Below, piece by piece: positions 42,485 through 54,389 of a stretch of 64,000 nt of DNA (within the stretch, counting starts at the first letter, position 1; the number at the start of each line of letters is the position of its first letter). The DNA is taken from positions 4,647,043 to 4,711,042 of the forward strand of contig NC_086362.1 of the NCBI RefSeq assembly GCF_036324505.1, written 5' to 3'. The notes below the pieces were generated by a model. That model saw only the letters and a program-made list of their open reading frames with translations. It did not search any database and had not been told where the DNA came from. The translations under genes were made by a program, and so were the position numbers. This DNA is from Eleginops maclovinus. Taxonomy: Eukaryota > Chordata > Actinopteri > Perciformes > Eleginopidae.

Positions 42485-43900
42485 ATGTCGAGCAGCCGCC
42501 TTATTGGACACATCCGCAACACTCCTCAACCCCCAACACCCGCACTAGGTGAGACCCCGTGCACGCCTGTCATACAGTAGATTAATTGTGCTTAGACTGT
42601 GTACTGTGAAGAGTGTGTTCTAATCTATTCTTTCTTTTGCAGTATGTCACAAGTTGTTTTTCTGTATCATACCCATTGCTCAGATTGCAATTGGTGAGTG
42701 AGCGATTCATATTTTACTGATTTTGTTGAACTGATGTTTTATTTTTGTAAAAAATCTGGACAAATGACATGGCACCCATATGTCCAACAGGTGCCATTCA
42801 TCTGCATGACTGTCCGCGGGAACACTACATCCCCATCTATCTGATAGTGGGGGGGGTATTTGGCCTGGTGCTTTCGTTGCTCTCCTGCCTGCCCTGCACC
42901 AAAACCCCCGAAGATGGAACTTCCAACGCGCTCAGCCGAATCTGCGTGACGTGGAACTCGTTGACATCGTTATTTCTCTTCTGCTGGTTTATTGCAGGTG
43001 AGTTTAAAAAGCCTGAGGTGTTACAGAGGGCTGGATGTTTTTAGCTGTGGCCATTATCTCCTGCTATTTTGAATTCCCCTGTCTAAATTCTCATTAGGTG
43101 CACCTGCTGTAGTAACATGTATTGGCCACTAGATGTCCATCTATGTCTGTTAAAGGACCCCTATTACACTCTTAATCAAGAATATATTATAGGTCTCAGA
43201 TATATTCAAGATTCAAGATTCATTCAAAGGTTTTAATGTCATATGAACATAAGCTACAGTGTAGAAGTGGCAATGAAAGTCCTTAGCTCCTTCAACAATG
43301 ATCATAGTTATATAAGACATCAAACAACACAAACACCTTTCAGAATCTCTTAACACGGACTTGAGAAAGTGGATTTTGCATAATAGCTGTCCTTTAAGAC
43401 CCCGTACCTTTGTGGATATTGGCACAGCCGAACACAACATGGAAACAGGTTCACTCTGTTGTCCTACAGTCCTCTCAGCTGAGCTTGAGTATGTTTCATA
43501 TTTTGGCCTGTTTTCACTTTCTACCATTAAATACATTACACTATTCTTCCTAAAAGAATTGTTAAGAATTGCTCCAACACTAAGTTTGACCCACATAGGG
43601 TTCAAGCGAGAGGCGGGCTTTTAACAGTTGATACACTTAAAGGAAGTGAAAGAGTCATATACACTTTATTTATTCTTTGTTTGTTTTTCTCTAGGTAATG
43701 TGTGGATATACTCTATTTACCAGCCAAACTACAACAAGAATTCAACAAGTGTGGACCCCTACTGCGACAGGACACTCTACCTGTTTGCTTTCTGGACCAC
43801 CACCATAGGGTACATCCTCGCGGGGGTGTACATGTTAGGCGGCTGCTGTTTCTGCTTCTGTTTCTGCCTCTTTGGCCATGCCGACGCCGACGATCTGTAG
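42485..43900 (+). CDS. tmem272: Transmembrane protein 272-like, copy B
   Basis: Coding exons 42485-42548, 42643-42693, 42791-42997 and 43695-43900 give 175 residues, intact and collinear with copy A. The third coding exon looks identical to that of copy A. Exon 2 starts VCHKLFF instead of AFSKLFV. In the fourth membrane segment eight residues differ (e.g. GYILAGVYMLGGCCFCFCFC versus VYILLGLFMLGGCCVCVCLY). N-terminal changes are R9H, P13T and S17P. Splice sites are intact. Because the presumed first exon of copy A is missing here, expression must rely on another start site or be altered. Function unknown. Confidence 0.83.
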
Positions 43901-45168
43901 AGACAAACAAACCAATAAGGAGACGGGGAGGAGATTTTGCTGCTGAGGCTGTTAAAGCGTTCAGGATTCATACATTGCAACACATGACCAGTAGAGCGGT
44001 GCAGGGTTGAGTCCTAATACCAGGAAATGAGTTCGCTTTTTAGCACGTTTGGTTCCCTCGTCTCAAAGTCATCAGGTTTGTGGTTGGAAGCCACTGGCTT
44101 TTTGTCGAGGGAACCAGTGCAATGCAAACGTATTGGCCTACAATAATGTGACAGTCCTGCCCCGCTCTATATGTAACCCCTATCATGTCTCTGAGTGGCA
44201 CAGCCTTTGTTTTGACAACCTTACACATGCTTGGATCTGAGATGCTGTAGATTTTAACCCTGATCACTGATAATGCCTGTCAGTGTTTTTCTTGAGCTTC
44301 ACTCACACCCTTTCTACAGTATAAATGAGATGCATTTTGAACATGTTGATCCAGAAATTGAGCTTGAACTGTACAGGATAGTAAGATAAAATGGCTGCTG
44401 ATTTTTTTGTACTGTAATGCTTGTGTTTGTTGTATTTCTGGCAGGAAGGCCCTCTATAAAACCTGGATAATACTCCATATCTTCCTCATCTTGTTCTTTA
44501 TTTCAGTTCATTACTAAGCCTACACTAAATACTTTAAGTTTCCTTATGTGGTGGTTATCCAGCATTTTAGCTGGCACTTTGTTTTACATCATAGCACATT
44601 CCACTAAATGTCTTCCTGTAGAATAGACGGCAAGTACCCTAAAATATCTACAGCGTGACTTTTGATGGGTAAGGATGTTTTCTGGTTGGATCCAACATTG
44701 TCCTCACACATACATATAAGCAAAGACTTCCATATTTGGTCACACTTTCTTATCTTAAAAACCCAGCATGGGCTACCTCAGAATTGAACATGGTATTACA
44801 CTGTGACTCGATTCACTCAGCTGCTGTATTCTGACCGTCTCACCACATTTCCATCTGAATTTCTACTATGATTTATCTGAATGCAGCCCAAACTACTCCA
44901 TACATTTATAACTTGTTCACCAAGTATTAAGATAGCAAACAGTAAACAACCACGATTCAATTAAAAACATATGGTCTATTTAGTGTTATGAAGGATTACA
45001 AGACCGAAATTAGTTGTGTGGGAACTTCATAAAAACAGGACATGCATTGCTGTAAATTCAGAAGTTTAGGATGTTGAAATCAGTGACTACATGATTTGTG
45101 TCATGTAGAACACTCGGGTTATACTAAGATAATACAAAACTTAGAGGAAGTTACTGAGATGGCTTTTT

Positions 45169-47278
45169 CATAGCATCATCATTATCACATGAGAAAATGC
45201 TTAAGTTTTCTGTCTACATTCAGGCAGTGGTTTTCTACCATTTATATCTTTATGATTAGTCTTTGAGAAGAATGTAAACCAATAATTATTTCTAACCATT
45301 TTTAGACATTACACATTATTTTTTTTAACTTTTACAGACATTTTACATTATTTTCTGAGATTATTTACATAATTTAGGGAAACCTTTTCGTGCGTTATTG
45401 GGGGTATTTTTGAGACTTTATTTTAACAAAAAGAATCAGAATTTTATTGCTTTTTAAGATGATTGTTTCTTAACTCCCCTCAAGCAATACATGGTTTATT
45501 ACCATGCTTTGCCTTTTAAAAACAGCATTTTATTATCTGACTAAATGTTTGGATACTAGTTATAATCTCTTATCTCGCTTTGGTACATCAGCAACAATAA
45601 AGAATCTGTAAAAAAAATACAGAAAACTGCAGCAGCAATGAAGACACAGCCTTCAGCTTCTCTAAGTACACATACAGTAACATAGAAATACATTTCTCAG
45701 TGTCACTTGTTTCAAAGGACGTTTCAGGACCTGCAGTAACTCCAACACGCCGCTAGTCGCCCTAACGCTTATACGGGAAGTCATGCTCCCAACACAAAGA
45801 CAAACAACATCTGTTTGTGACCTCTTGTCATTGCATTAGTCAAATTCACATCAACTGTTTGTTTTTCTTAACCTTTTTTACCACCATGGTTGTAAATGTG
45901 TGGCAGCGTTTGTGTTCATGTCAAAAAGAGGGTGTGGCAGGGAGAGAGGCATACAGTATAACATTAAATGATTTCAATCGCTTTAAAGTCAGGAGCCGTT
46001 CATTGCAGACTCTTGACCGACAGGGGGTCTTTCTCAAAGTCAAGGAATGATTGCTTACTTTAAAGGATGCAACATTTATCATTAAATTAAGAGTTTATTC
46101 AGACGAGTGCACAGTTGTTGTTCGTTGGAACAGTTTCCAAGATGGTCTTGATGAGTTTTGCATTGTTCAGCCAAGTCTAAATTAGCTGTGTCTTTGGCTG
46201 TTTATTCAATTTAATTACAATATCTAATTATTGACATGAAAACTGAAAATGTGGTAATGTGAGAAAATGTAGGTGTAAGGGAATTTTTGTCTTATAGGTA
46301 ACCTTTGACACAGTTCATCACTGTTTCCTTCACTGTGTCTTCTCCCATGGCATAGGCTCACTGTTATCTCCCTTAAGGCGGGGCAGTCTGGTCAGAATCA
46401 GAATTCCTTTATTCGTCCCACAGAGGGGACATTTTCATTTGTTTCAGCAAAAAGAGCCAAAGACAGCTCAATTAATTAATACTACCTTGGTGTTGCCAGT
46501 CTATAACTGAGCACAAGCTGTCATGAGATAGATTATTGTTCAGGGACGTCTAGAAGCCCTTCTTTTCTGGAACGTAGTTTCCCTGGCGTACATTATTTTC
46601 TATGAACGACAGCTCTAGTTAGATTCAGGGTCCATATGTGTCTAGTCTCGCTGATGAGGAATGTTGATTATACACTTTGAACTGGTTAAAACCTCATATT
46701 GCAGTAGAGTTCTTCAGAATTGGTCGGGGCAACCGCCGTGTCAACTTGTGGCTGCAGCAACTGTGTTTCAGTGTTTGCCATCAAAGGTCCAGCTCTTCCG
46801 GTCTCTCTGAGCTCGGTCTCCATTGCTTTAGAAGTTTCCATCACAGCAGGGATAAATAAAGTTAGATTGAACTCAAAGAAAACAAACCAACACAGTAGAT
46901 CAAAACCGGGGTAGTTTGTATATTTAATGACATTAACATAAAAAGAATCATCTGTGTGTTTTCATATGTGCTTTATATACATTTTAACTGCGGGTCATTA
47001 CTGTATAACTGTATATATGTATAAAGGAAAATACCAGAAACGAGATATAAAATCACCTCAAGCACCAAAACAGGATTCAGTGAATCTTTTATCACAGGAA
47101 TATTATAATTTACATACAAAATACAAAATATAACACTGATGCATGTGTTTATAATCACTGTTCATGCATCGTGTAAAAAATTATGTTTGGGTGACACTCA
47201 TCATATTTTCCAACAAGCTACATGTTCTCAGAGAGACGGTCAGGGCTGTCCCTCTGATTGCTGGGTTGGGCGGCGATG
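45169..47278. other. Intergenic between TMEM272-like copy B and pcolce
   Basis: No gene seen. A dispersed fish-repeat fragment lies at about 46395-46450 (GAATCAGAATTCCTTTATTC and following). The rest is AT-rich spacer and probably the pcolce 3'UTR next to 47278. Confidence 0.5.
45597..45602 (+). promoter_or_regulatory. Candidate polyadenylation signal downstream of copy B
   Basis: AATAAA followed within 15 bases by a short A run, about 1.7 kb past the copy B stop and beyond the duplicated block. Copy A's equivalent 3' region is cut by the LINE. Confidence 0.3.
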
Positions 47279-50200
47279 TCAGCACGGTTTGCTCGCGATG
47301 TTGGCCAATGCTTTGGCGTGGATGGGTTTATAGAGGAGAGTGAAGCTGGAGGGGCTGAGGAGGCCGTTGCCCTGTGTGTCCACTTTTCCCATCAACACGT
47401 AGTTCCGGCCTGAACAGGAGAACGTCAACAGATTATGGTCAGCTGAGTCACACTATTCTTTATTTTCTACAAACCTACTGCCATTTATGATTGGGTTATA
47501 TTGGCATCACATCGTCCGCTTACAGTGAGACATTGTGCTCTTTAATTTTTAAGCCAAAATCATGTTATTCCCCTTAAAAGGGATTCAATATAGCAGCATT
47601 TACTGTCCTTCTTGACTTCACGCACTACAAGCTATATCTATCTCTAAGTTTCTAATAGTTAAGATGATATTTATTTGTTTATTTGAAGAATTTGTGTCAT
47701 TTTTAACAACACATGATTTGATGCACAGTCATTCATTTCTTATCCTCTGTATGATTAATATGTCTAATGCAGGATCCCCCTCAGTTGACCAGTCAAGTTT
47801 TACCATTTGCCGTCAAGGTGAGGGTCTATGCAAATGTTGCTTGAGTGTGTGTAATATACACAAACAGACGAGGCTGTGCGTAGAAAAAATACTATGTGTA
47901 ATCTACTATACCTTTGATGAGCCCGGGGCATCTCTTGCAGGTGGAGGTCAGTGTGACGGACATCATGGGCCCTGATTTGGCGATGTTCAAGCGTCCTGCC
48001 TTATAGGCCTTGATTATTGACACCTCCACTGTCGCTGAGCCTCTGGGACCAGGGGTCAAAGAAGTAATCTTACCCGTAATCACTAAAATAAGGAGGAATA
48101 AGAAGAAGAATACATGAGGTTTGATTTACAAAAGGCACATCCCCAATTCCATTGACAATAAATGATGCTCATGTTGTTGGGTTATGTGAAGAATAGGGCG
48201 GCAGGTTATGTGGTTTACCAAAGTCATGAGGGCAGAAGCTGGATTGGAGAGTTCCTGTCCTCTTACAGGCTTGTGTACACAGTGGGTTCAGTGGTACAGC
48301 TAAAGGAAACACAACAAACACAAGACACATGTAGTTGCCTCTCATTACAGGTGTGCAATGAATGGTTAAAACAAGTCCACTTCATCTTACGTTTCTTGCT
48401 CGCAGTAGGCTTCTTTGTTACCGTCTTGATAACACGAGGTCTGGGCGTAGCTTTAGGCTTAATCTTGGGTTTGGCTATTGGTTTAACTCGGCTCTTAGGG
48501 GTTGGCTTTACTGGTTTTACCCCAGGTTTCAATGTGGGTTTGGTCTTCAGTGCAGGCTTACGTGTGGGTTTAACCTTGATGCTTGGTTTAGGTGTTGGCT
48601 TAATAATCTTAGGCCTGGTTGTAGGTTTAGTTCCAGGTTTAGGTGCAGGCTTTTTCACAGGTGCTTTAGCTGGTTTGGGTTTAGCCGTGGGTTTGACTCC
48701 AGGCTTGATGGTAGGTTTGCGTGGCGGAGGTTTCAGTGGTTTCTTTACCAGTGGTCTTTTGGCTGGTTTTGGGGTTGGTTTAGGCTTGAGACTCAGTCTA
48801 GGTTTGGGGGTTGGTTTGTTGGGTTTGCTTTGTGCCACGACTGTTCGTTGTGTTGTCGATGTGGTCTGAGGTCGATAGATGAAGTCTCCCCCGGCAGTTG
48901 GTGTCCGAGACCCGCGAGGCACACTGGAGTAGTAGGCCATGAAGCCATCTGAGGTCACACTGAGGTCAGAGATGAACTGGACAAGGAGCTCATTCCCCTT
49001 TGTCACTATTGTTCTATATAAAGAATGAGGAAAAAGAGACAGAAGAAATGTAGGGAAGGACAAAAGGATTAATAGAAAAGGCGAAAGGCGTGAAAATGAA
49101 AACAAATATCAGGGAGAGTTTTTACAAAGCAACTTTAAGCAACCTTTTTGCGCCCTTTAACGACTAGTATTCTCACCCTGGAGGCCTGTCCCCGCAGAAC
49201 TTCCCAATCCGCCGAGAGTTATCCCTCTCTCCCCCGTTAAACAACGCCACATAGTCGTAGCGGCAGTACGTGTCAGGCTCCAAGTCCAGCTTCACAAACT
49301 TCACCTCGATCACCTGATGAAGAGGTGGGAATAAACACAAACTCTGACATTTATGACGGGGAATGGTTGATGTGAGCTGGTTTATACAGACATACAGTAG
49401 GTAGTGGAGGTGTAGGAGGAGAAGGGGCAGACTCTTGCAATACAGAAGGGCATTTACTCTCTCCCTCGCTCTCGCTTCTTCCCCTCTCATTCAATCTCTT
49501 GGCACACATGAACACACCTTCAGGCGCTCAATGAAGTCTTTCATTTGAACTCCGTCAGAAGGCCGCTGTCACGGACCCCAACACACGTTCTCTAACTCTG
49601 GGACCTGAGGTTGAACATTTCCTTTTGATGGGCCCCTTTACTACTATTTGTATTTCTCATTTCCCTCCTTCATAACACACCTAGAATATATATATTTTTT
49701 TCCCTTTTCCAACAAGCCTGCAAGGCACTTGCTATGACCAGATTTAAGCCTTCTGTCACCTAACAGCATTACAAATTTGAGACAGCATAATGTGCTTTTA
49801 AGTTAGCTTTACCCTTTGAAGGTGGAAGCTACAGAAGGCTGGACGAAACTAGTGTTTTAAGACATTTGCACCTTTTCAAAAAATAGCATTTGTTAGGACC
49901 TGGTGTCTGGGTGCTATTCAGTTGTAATTCTTCTCTTGGTGTGGAGGCTGGCGTATTTCCTTACTGTAAGCTATAGCTTGCTAACATAGAGCTTCATTAA
50001 ACTCACCACATGGAGGTCTCTATCATAGGGGTATCACTGCAGGCTTATAATTTCTTCTCTTTGGTAAAATAAGTTTCAAGTTTCAAGGTCAAATTAAACT
50101 CTAGGAATCCATAGAAATTTCCGTTCCACTTTAACACAGGTCCAGTGATGATAACACGCGTCAGGGAACGTTCACGCATACATGCAATTAAAATTCGCCC

Positions 50201-52009
50201 CACATTTAGGCTACTTCCATTTCTGTTATGCTTACATTACTTGGTTCTACGGAGATGTGCCATGAGCAACTGATGCCTGCTGGGTAATTAGAGTTGGGCC
50301 AGTTGGGCGTCTTGACAGAGCCCTGCGATTTCGTCAGACGTCCCCCACAGAACTGGTTCTCTTTGGGAATAAAGAAGAAGAAAGGCTAATACACTTTGAA
50401 CTTGATCAAAGAAAGGGAACTTTAATCACGTGCAAAATGTTTTTATCTAAATTATGTCATTTCTAAATAAAACTGCAAAGGCCTTCCTGTGTCTTTCTAA
50501 GCTTGTGGTGTTACACGTCAACACCTTCCACATGTGGCTTCCCCGCGCTGAAGTAAGCAATGAAGCCTCTTCCTCCAGTAGCTTCGTCGGACACCATCTC
50601 TAACATCATGGTGTTGGAGGTGGCGATGATTGCGCCGGGCCGAAACGTCCCACAGAAACGACCCAGCTTTTGCACCAAGCGGGTGTGACCATTGTAGATG
50701 TCCAGGTAGTCGTACCGACAGGTGGGGTCGGCCTCAAGGTCGAAGAGGCGGAAAGACAGCATGACTACATGACCCTCTGGGACCTGCAGGGGGCAACAGG
50801 AAGGAAGACTTCAAGGAAGAAAGCCGTCGTTGTGTTTGCAAATGATGTATAAAGTCAATATTATATTATATCTTTCTGTTAAAGTTGTGAACTGAGTTGG
50901 GTATGTTTGGCCAAAGATACATTTTGACTGTTAACAGACATTAATACATCCAAAATTAATACTGTCTTTGTTATTAGGTACTCTCTGAGAGCTTTGTATC
51001 AGTCCATCTTCCTCTATGTTTACCTTGGCAGATGGTATGTTCCAGCTCAGGCTGAGATGATATACTGAAAGGCCTTCGCTGATGAGTCACAGAGTTTGGC
51101 AGTTTGCTGGGAGGCTGTTGGCCTTACCCTTTGTGTGTTTGTGTTAACCCCTTAACGCCTATTGTCGCGAATTCGCCTCAAACCGCTTCTATTAAAAATG
51201 CAGCCGAGATCGTGCATGTGTTCCCCCAATGCCGGTTCATGTCTCTTCGATACGGACCTAGGAACGTTTTGCAAGCACTAGTTTCTCGTAGGACCGGTCA
51301 AAGAGTGGGAACTTACACCCGGTCGACGAAGGAGGGCATATCCGGTTAGACGCTAACGAGTGGAGAAAGCAATACGAAATATACGGTCCTATTTGAGGTA
51401 AGTTATTGAAAAAAAAAATATTTTTGCTGTTTATTGTTTGTTTGTGCAGCTAACGAAGCAGAATAGAATAGTTTTGACAGATATTTCTGAAGTTATTTGA
51501 AGTGATTCTGTGTGTCGCGAATTCGCTACATTCGGCCATATTGTCTACATTGGTTACAATGAGTACATGTTTTGTATTATGTAAATACAGATGTCTGCAT
51601 TCAATAGTGACCTTTTATTTCTTTCATTTAGCTTGACCTCGAAGTATGGAAAGCTGTTTTCAAAGAACTTTTCTGTCTTACAACTGTACTCATAAATCAT
51701 AAATAAAAATGTCTGCTCTTTTCAATAGTGACTTTTTTTTTTTACACCAGGTGATGAAAGCAGCAGCAGCAGCAGCAGTGATGACAGTGGCAGCACTGAT
51801 GGAGACTCTGATGCGGTCCCTAGCACCAGTTCTGCAGCTACTGCTGCGAGAGCACCTACTACAACCTTAGCTGTTTTGTTCTTGTTATTGTTATTGTTTT
51901 CATTGTTATAATGAATGGTTAATGATGTCATGAGTTTTTGACAGCTGAGTTCATGAGTAAGACAGCTCGGCACATCCTTTGTTCTCTCTAAGTGTTTTCT
52001 CTTTCTCGT

Positions 52010-52102
<93 letters not shown>

Positions 52103-53248
52103 CTCTCTATTACACACAGTTCTACATGCTGTTTTTTTATTGTTGTTTTGTTGTCATTGTCATGAGTTTTGCATGTCTGTTGACATATTGTCATGAAATT
52201 AATACTATTTTAATTTAAATTATATGTTGGCATCAATAAAATGAATTACATGCCTGAGATGGGAAATGTGTTTTAATTACTATTTGATCCATTAATGCCT
52301 GTTGTCGCTAATTTGCATCATACCCCAAATTACTATTTTATCCATTAATGCCTGTTGTCGCTAATTTGCATCATACCCAAAATTATATCTATTCTATGTG
52401 CTAAATTGAAATTAATAATCTCCACTTAATTTAGCATCTGCTTGAAAGCAAAAACACATAAAATAAATTTTTTAACATAATTGCATTTAAATTCAGGCGT
52501 CAAGGGGTTAAGCTTATTCTTCCAAATATAAAGCTGGGAAAGGGTTTTAGGTAATTTTAACTTGGAACTGAATGCAGCCTAGAATAAGTGTCACTTGCCA
52601 TGTACAACTGGAGGCATGAATGAGAAAAAAGGCCCTTATGCCACGCTGTAATATCCAAAAGACAAAATAAGGACATTTATTCTTTGAAAAGTGAACATTT
52701 TAAGCTTTTTAAGCCAGAAAATGATTAGTTCAATACACTTTTCCACTACTGTTTCTTGCTATGACCAGCAGCTAATGGTGACTTATATTAGCAAACATGT
52801 GGTATATGATAGTCGCTGTGTTTCTTAGCTGAAGCGTGTGAAGCTAACATTAATGGGTTGGTTTGCTGATTTTATGACAAACTTCACAAACTAATGAGAT
52901 GATGAAAGTGTAATTTGTTGACCGTGGCATGTGCAAATGAAGCTAGCCGGTATTAGCTGAGTTTCCCCTCACATTATGAATGAATTGGATTTGTTTTGGT
53001 AAATGTACTGGTGTAGTGATTGAAAATGACTCACAGTAATGTACCAGGTGCACTTGCTGTTGGGTTTGTATGCACTGGGGAATCCTTCACTGGCCACAAT
53101 GCCCGAGTCTGTGACCAGGTGGCCTCCACAGTGGAAGATGGGCCTAAAAAAAAAAAAGGTATCACACAACCACCATGAACTGCATTTACCTTTACACGCT
53201 GCATTGAATGAAAAAAAGAGAAAAAACGGCTTTACTGAGTATTGATGT

Positions 53249-53306
<58 letters not shown>

Positions 53307-54389
53307 AAAACCACAGGGGCACAGTCCATCTCTGTTCTCAGGGTCTGGGGAGGTTCCAAATGAACTCTCCTAGCTGTGTGTTTTCTTCAAAAGTTGGTAA
53401 AACTAAGCCAGGAAGACTGTCGATACATAATATATGTGCCGTGAGCTTTCTCTACACCCTTGCTGTACCACAAGAAAGTTGCCCACTCACACGGAGTTGG
53501 TCACCCACACTCTGATAAACACAGATCAAAGCGGAGCAAGCCTCAACCTTTCATTTTGCAGCAGGCTTGTTAATTTAGATGTACTGGCGTCGTGTCAGTT
53601 TCTCCCTGCTGTGTTTTATCTGAAAACTAAAATCTGTAGCTCAATTCTGGTATTTTTGGCAAAATAAATCATCTTGAGATCAATCAATATGATTTGTAGA
53701 CAATCTTCTGTTCTGTCACGTTTTTCAGCCACAAGTTGTTTGTCTACTTTGTTTGCCCAAAGCCAAATTTGGCCAAAACAAAAACAGTGGCCATTGAGTC
53801 CCTCCCTTCTCAGCCATCTGGAGCTGAACAACCCACAGGCATTTGTTTATCTCATGTTCAATTTACACTCTGTATATGTGTGGAAGAAGCCATAGCGGTG
53901 CAAACACAAGGTTCAACAAGCATTTCTTACGAGCCAAAACTGTGGATTTTAAGGGAGAAAGTCTGAATATATTTTCAGGTTTGACAAAAACATGATGACA
54001 AACCACTGTACATTTGCCCAGTTTAATTACTACATCAATTACAGCACGCTGTCATTTTGTATGACGCCAACCACATCTTCCTAACACTGCAACCTTATAT
54101 TACTACTGTGCTTGCTGTAATCATAAGTACCAGGAAAGGAAAAAACTCAGTAGTTAATGTAGACAGATGTGGGCTTGAAAACAGCATGCCACATGTGCAC
54201 ATGCAGGATGAGGGCAAGGAAACCAATGCACAAGAAGGACATTGATAGCCGTGGAGTTGACACACATACCTTAAGACATTGAGTGTAAAATCTCTCAGCG
54301 TACCTGGTGTAGTTGTCCTGACTTTGAGCCTCAGTCCATCCCAGCGTCAGAGTGACAAGAAGGCACACAATCCACACCCTGTCCTCCAT
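47279..54389 (-). CDS. pcolce: Procollagen C-endopeptidase enhancer (PCPE-1 type)
   Basis: Nine exons: 54389-54304, 53143-53035, 50783-50525, 50360-50236, 49313-49177, 49013-48391, 48299-48219, 48082-47912 and 47409-47279. Phases are consistent, giving 573 residues. Secreted glycoprotein that binds fibrillar procollagen C-propeptides and stimulates BMP1/tolloid cleavage. Signal peptide residues about 1-22 ([17 protein letters not shown]). CUB1 starts at Cys34 ([19 protein letters not shown]) and carries the Ca-site motif [18 protein letters not shown]2 starts at Cys156 ([13 protein letters not shown]) with [20 protein letters not shown] linker at about 274-446 is extremely Lys/Pro-rich. The C-terminal NTR domain (about 454-573) has [23 protein letters not shown] and a terminal KPC. 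Human PCOLCE is 449 residues; the difference is almost all linker. Exon 7 is short and the least certain, but its sequence matches the NTR start well. Confidence 0.93.
51148..52507. mobile_element. piggyBac-like nonautonomous element in a pcolce intron
   Basis: TTAA at 51144-51147 and 52508-52511 flanks ends reading CCCCTTAACGCC (left) and, reversed, CCCCTTGACGCCTG (right). TTAA target duplication and CCC-starting tips are hallmarks of the piggyBac superfamily. Inside are two copies of the palindrome GCGAATTCGC (51164, 51517), a direct repeat of CATTAATGCCTGTTGTCGC near 52291 and 52341, a (CA)n tract at 52019-52099, and a short Ser/Asp-rich frame near 51751-51910. Length is about 1.36 kb, too short for a complete transposase gene. 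Confidence 0.8.
51751..51910 (+). pseudogene. Transposase N-terminus-like fragment in the piggyBac-like element
   Basis: After a polypyrimidine tract and AG, the frame reads [20 protein letters not shown], then [17 protein letters not shown] before running into Leu-rich codons and a stop. An acidic, Ser-rich N-terminal region is usual in piggyBac transposases; no catalytic region remains. The Ser run is encoded by an AGC/CAG repeat, so chance similarity is possible. Confidence 0.35.
53251..53304. repeat. (CA)n microsatellite in pcolce intron 1
   Basis: Pure AC tract about 110 bases upstream, in transcript sense, of the second pcolce exon. Confidence 0.95.

Larger units (their letters stand above)
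41126..45168 (+). repeat. Tandem segmental duplication, copy B
   Basis: Second copy of the TMEM272-like unit, beginning CATGTCATGGTAAGAATAAC. It lacks the Tc1, dispersed repeat and LINE of copy A. It has its own deletion of promoter-proximal sequence (replaced by about 50 bases at 41370-41429), a (TA)n tract at about 42290-42310, and loss of about 115 bases before the last exon. Confidence 0.93.

Noticed and set aside
48162..48869. 235-codon Gly/Leu/Val-rich open frame on the plus strand
   Set aside because: Antisense shadow of the Lys/Pro-rich pcolce exon; it spans two splice junctions of the real gene.
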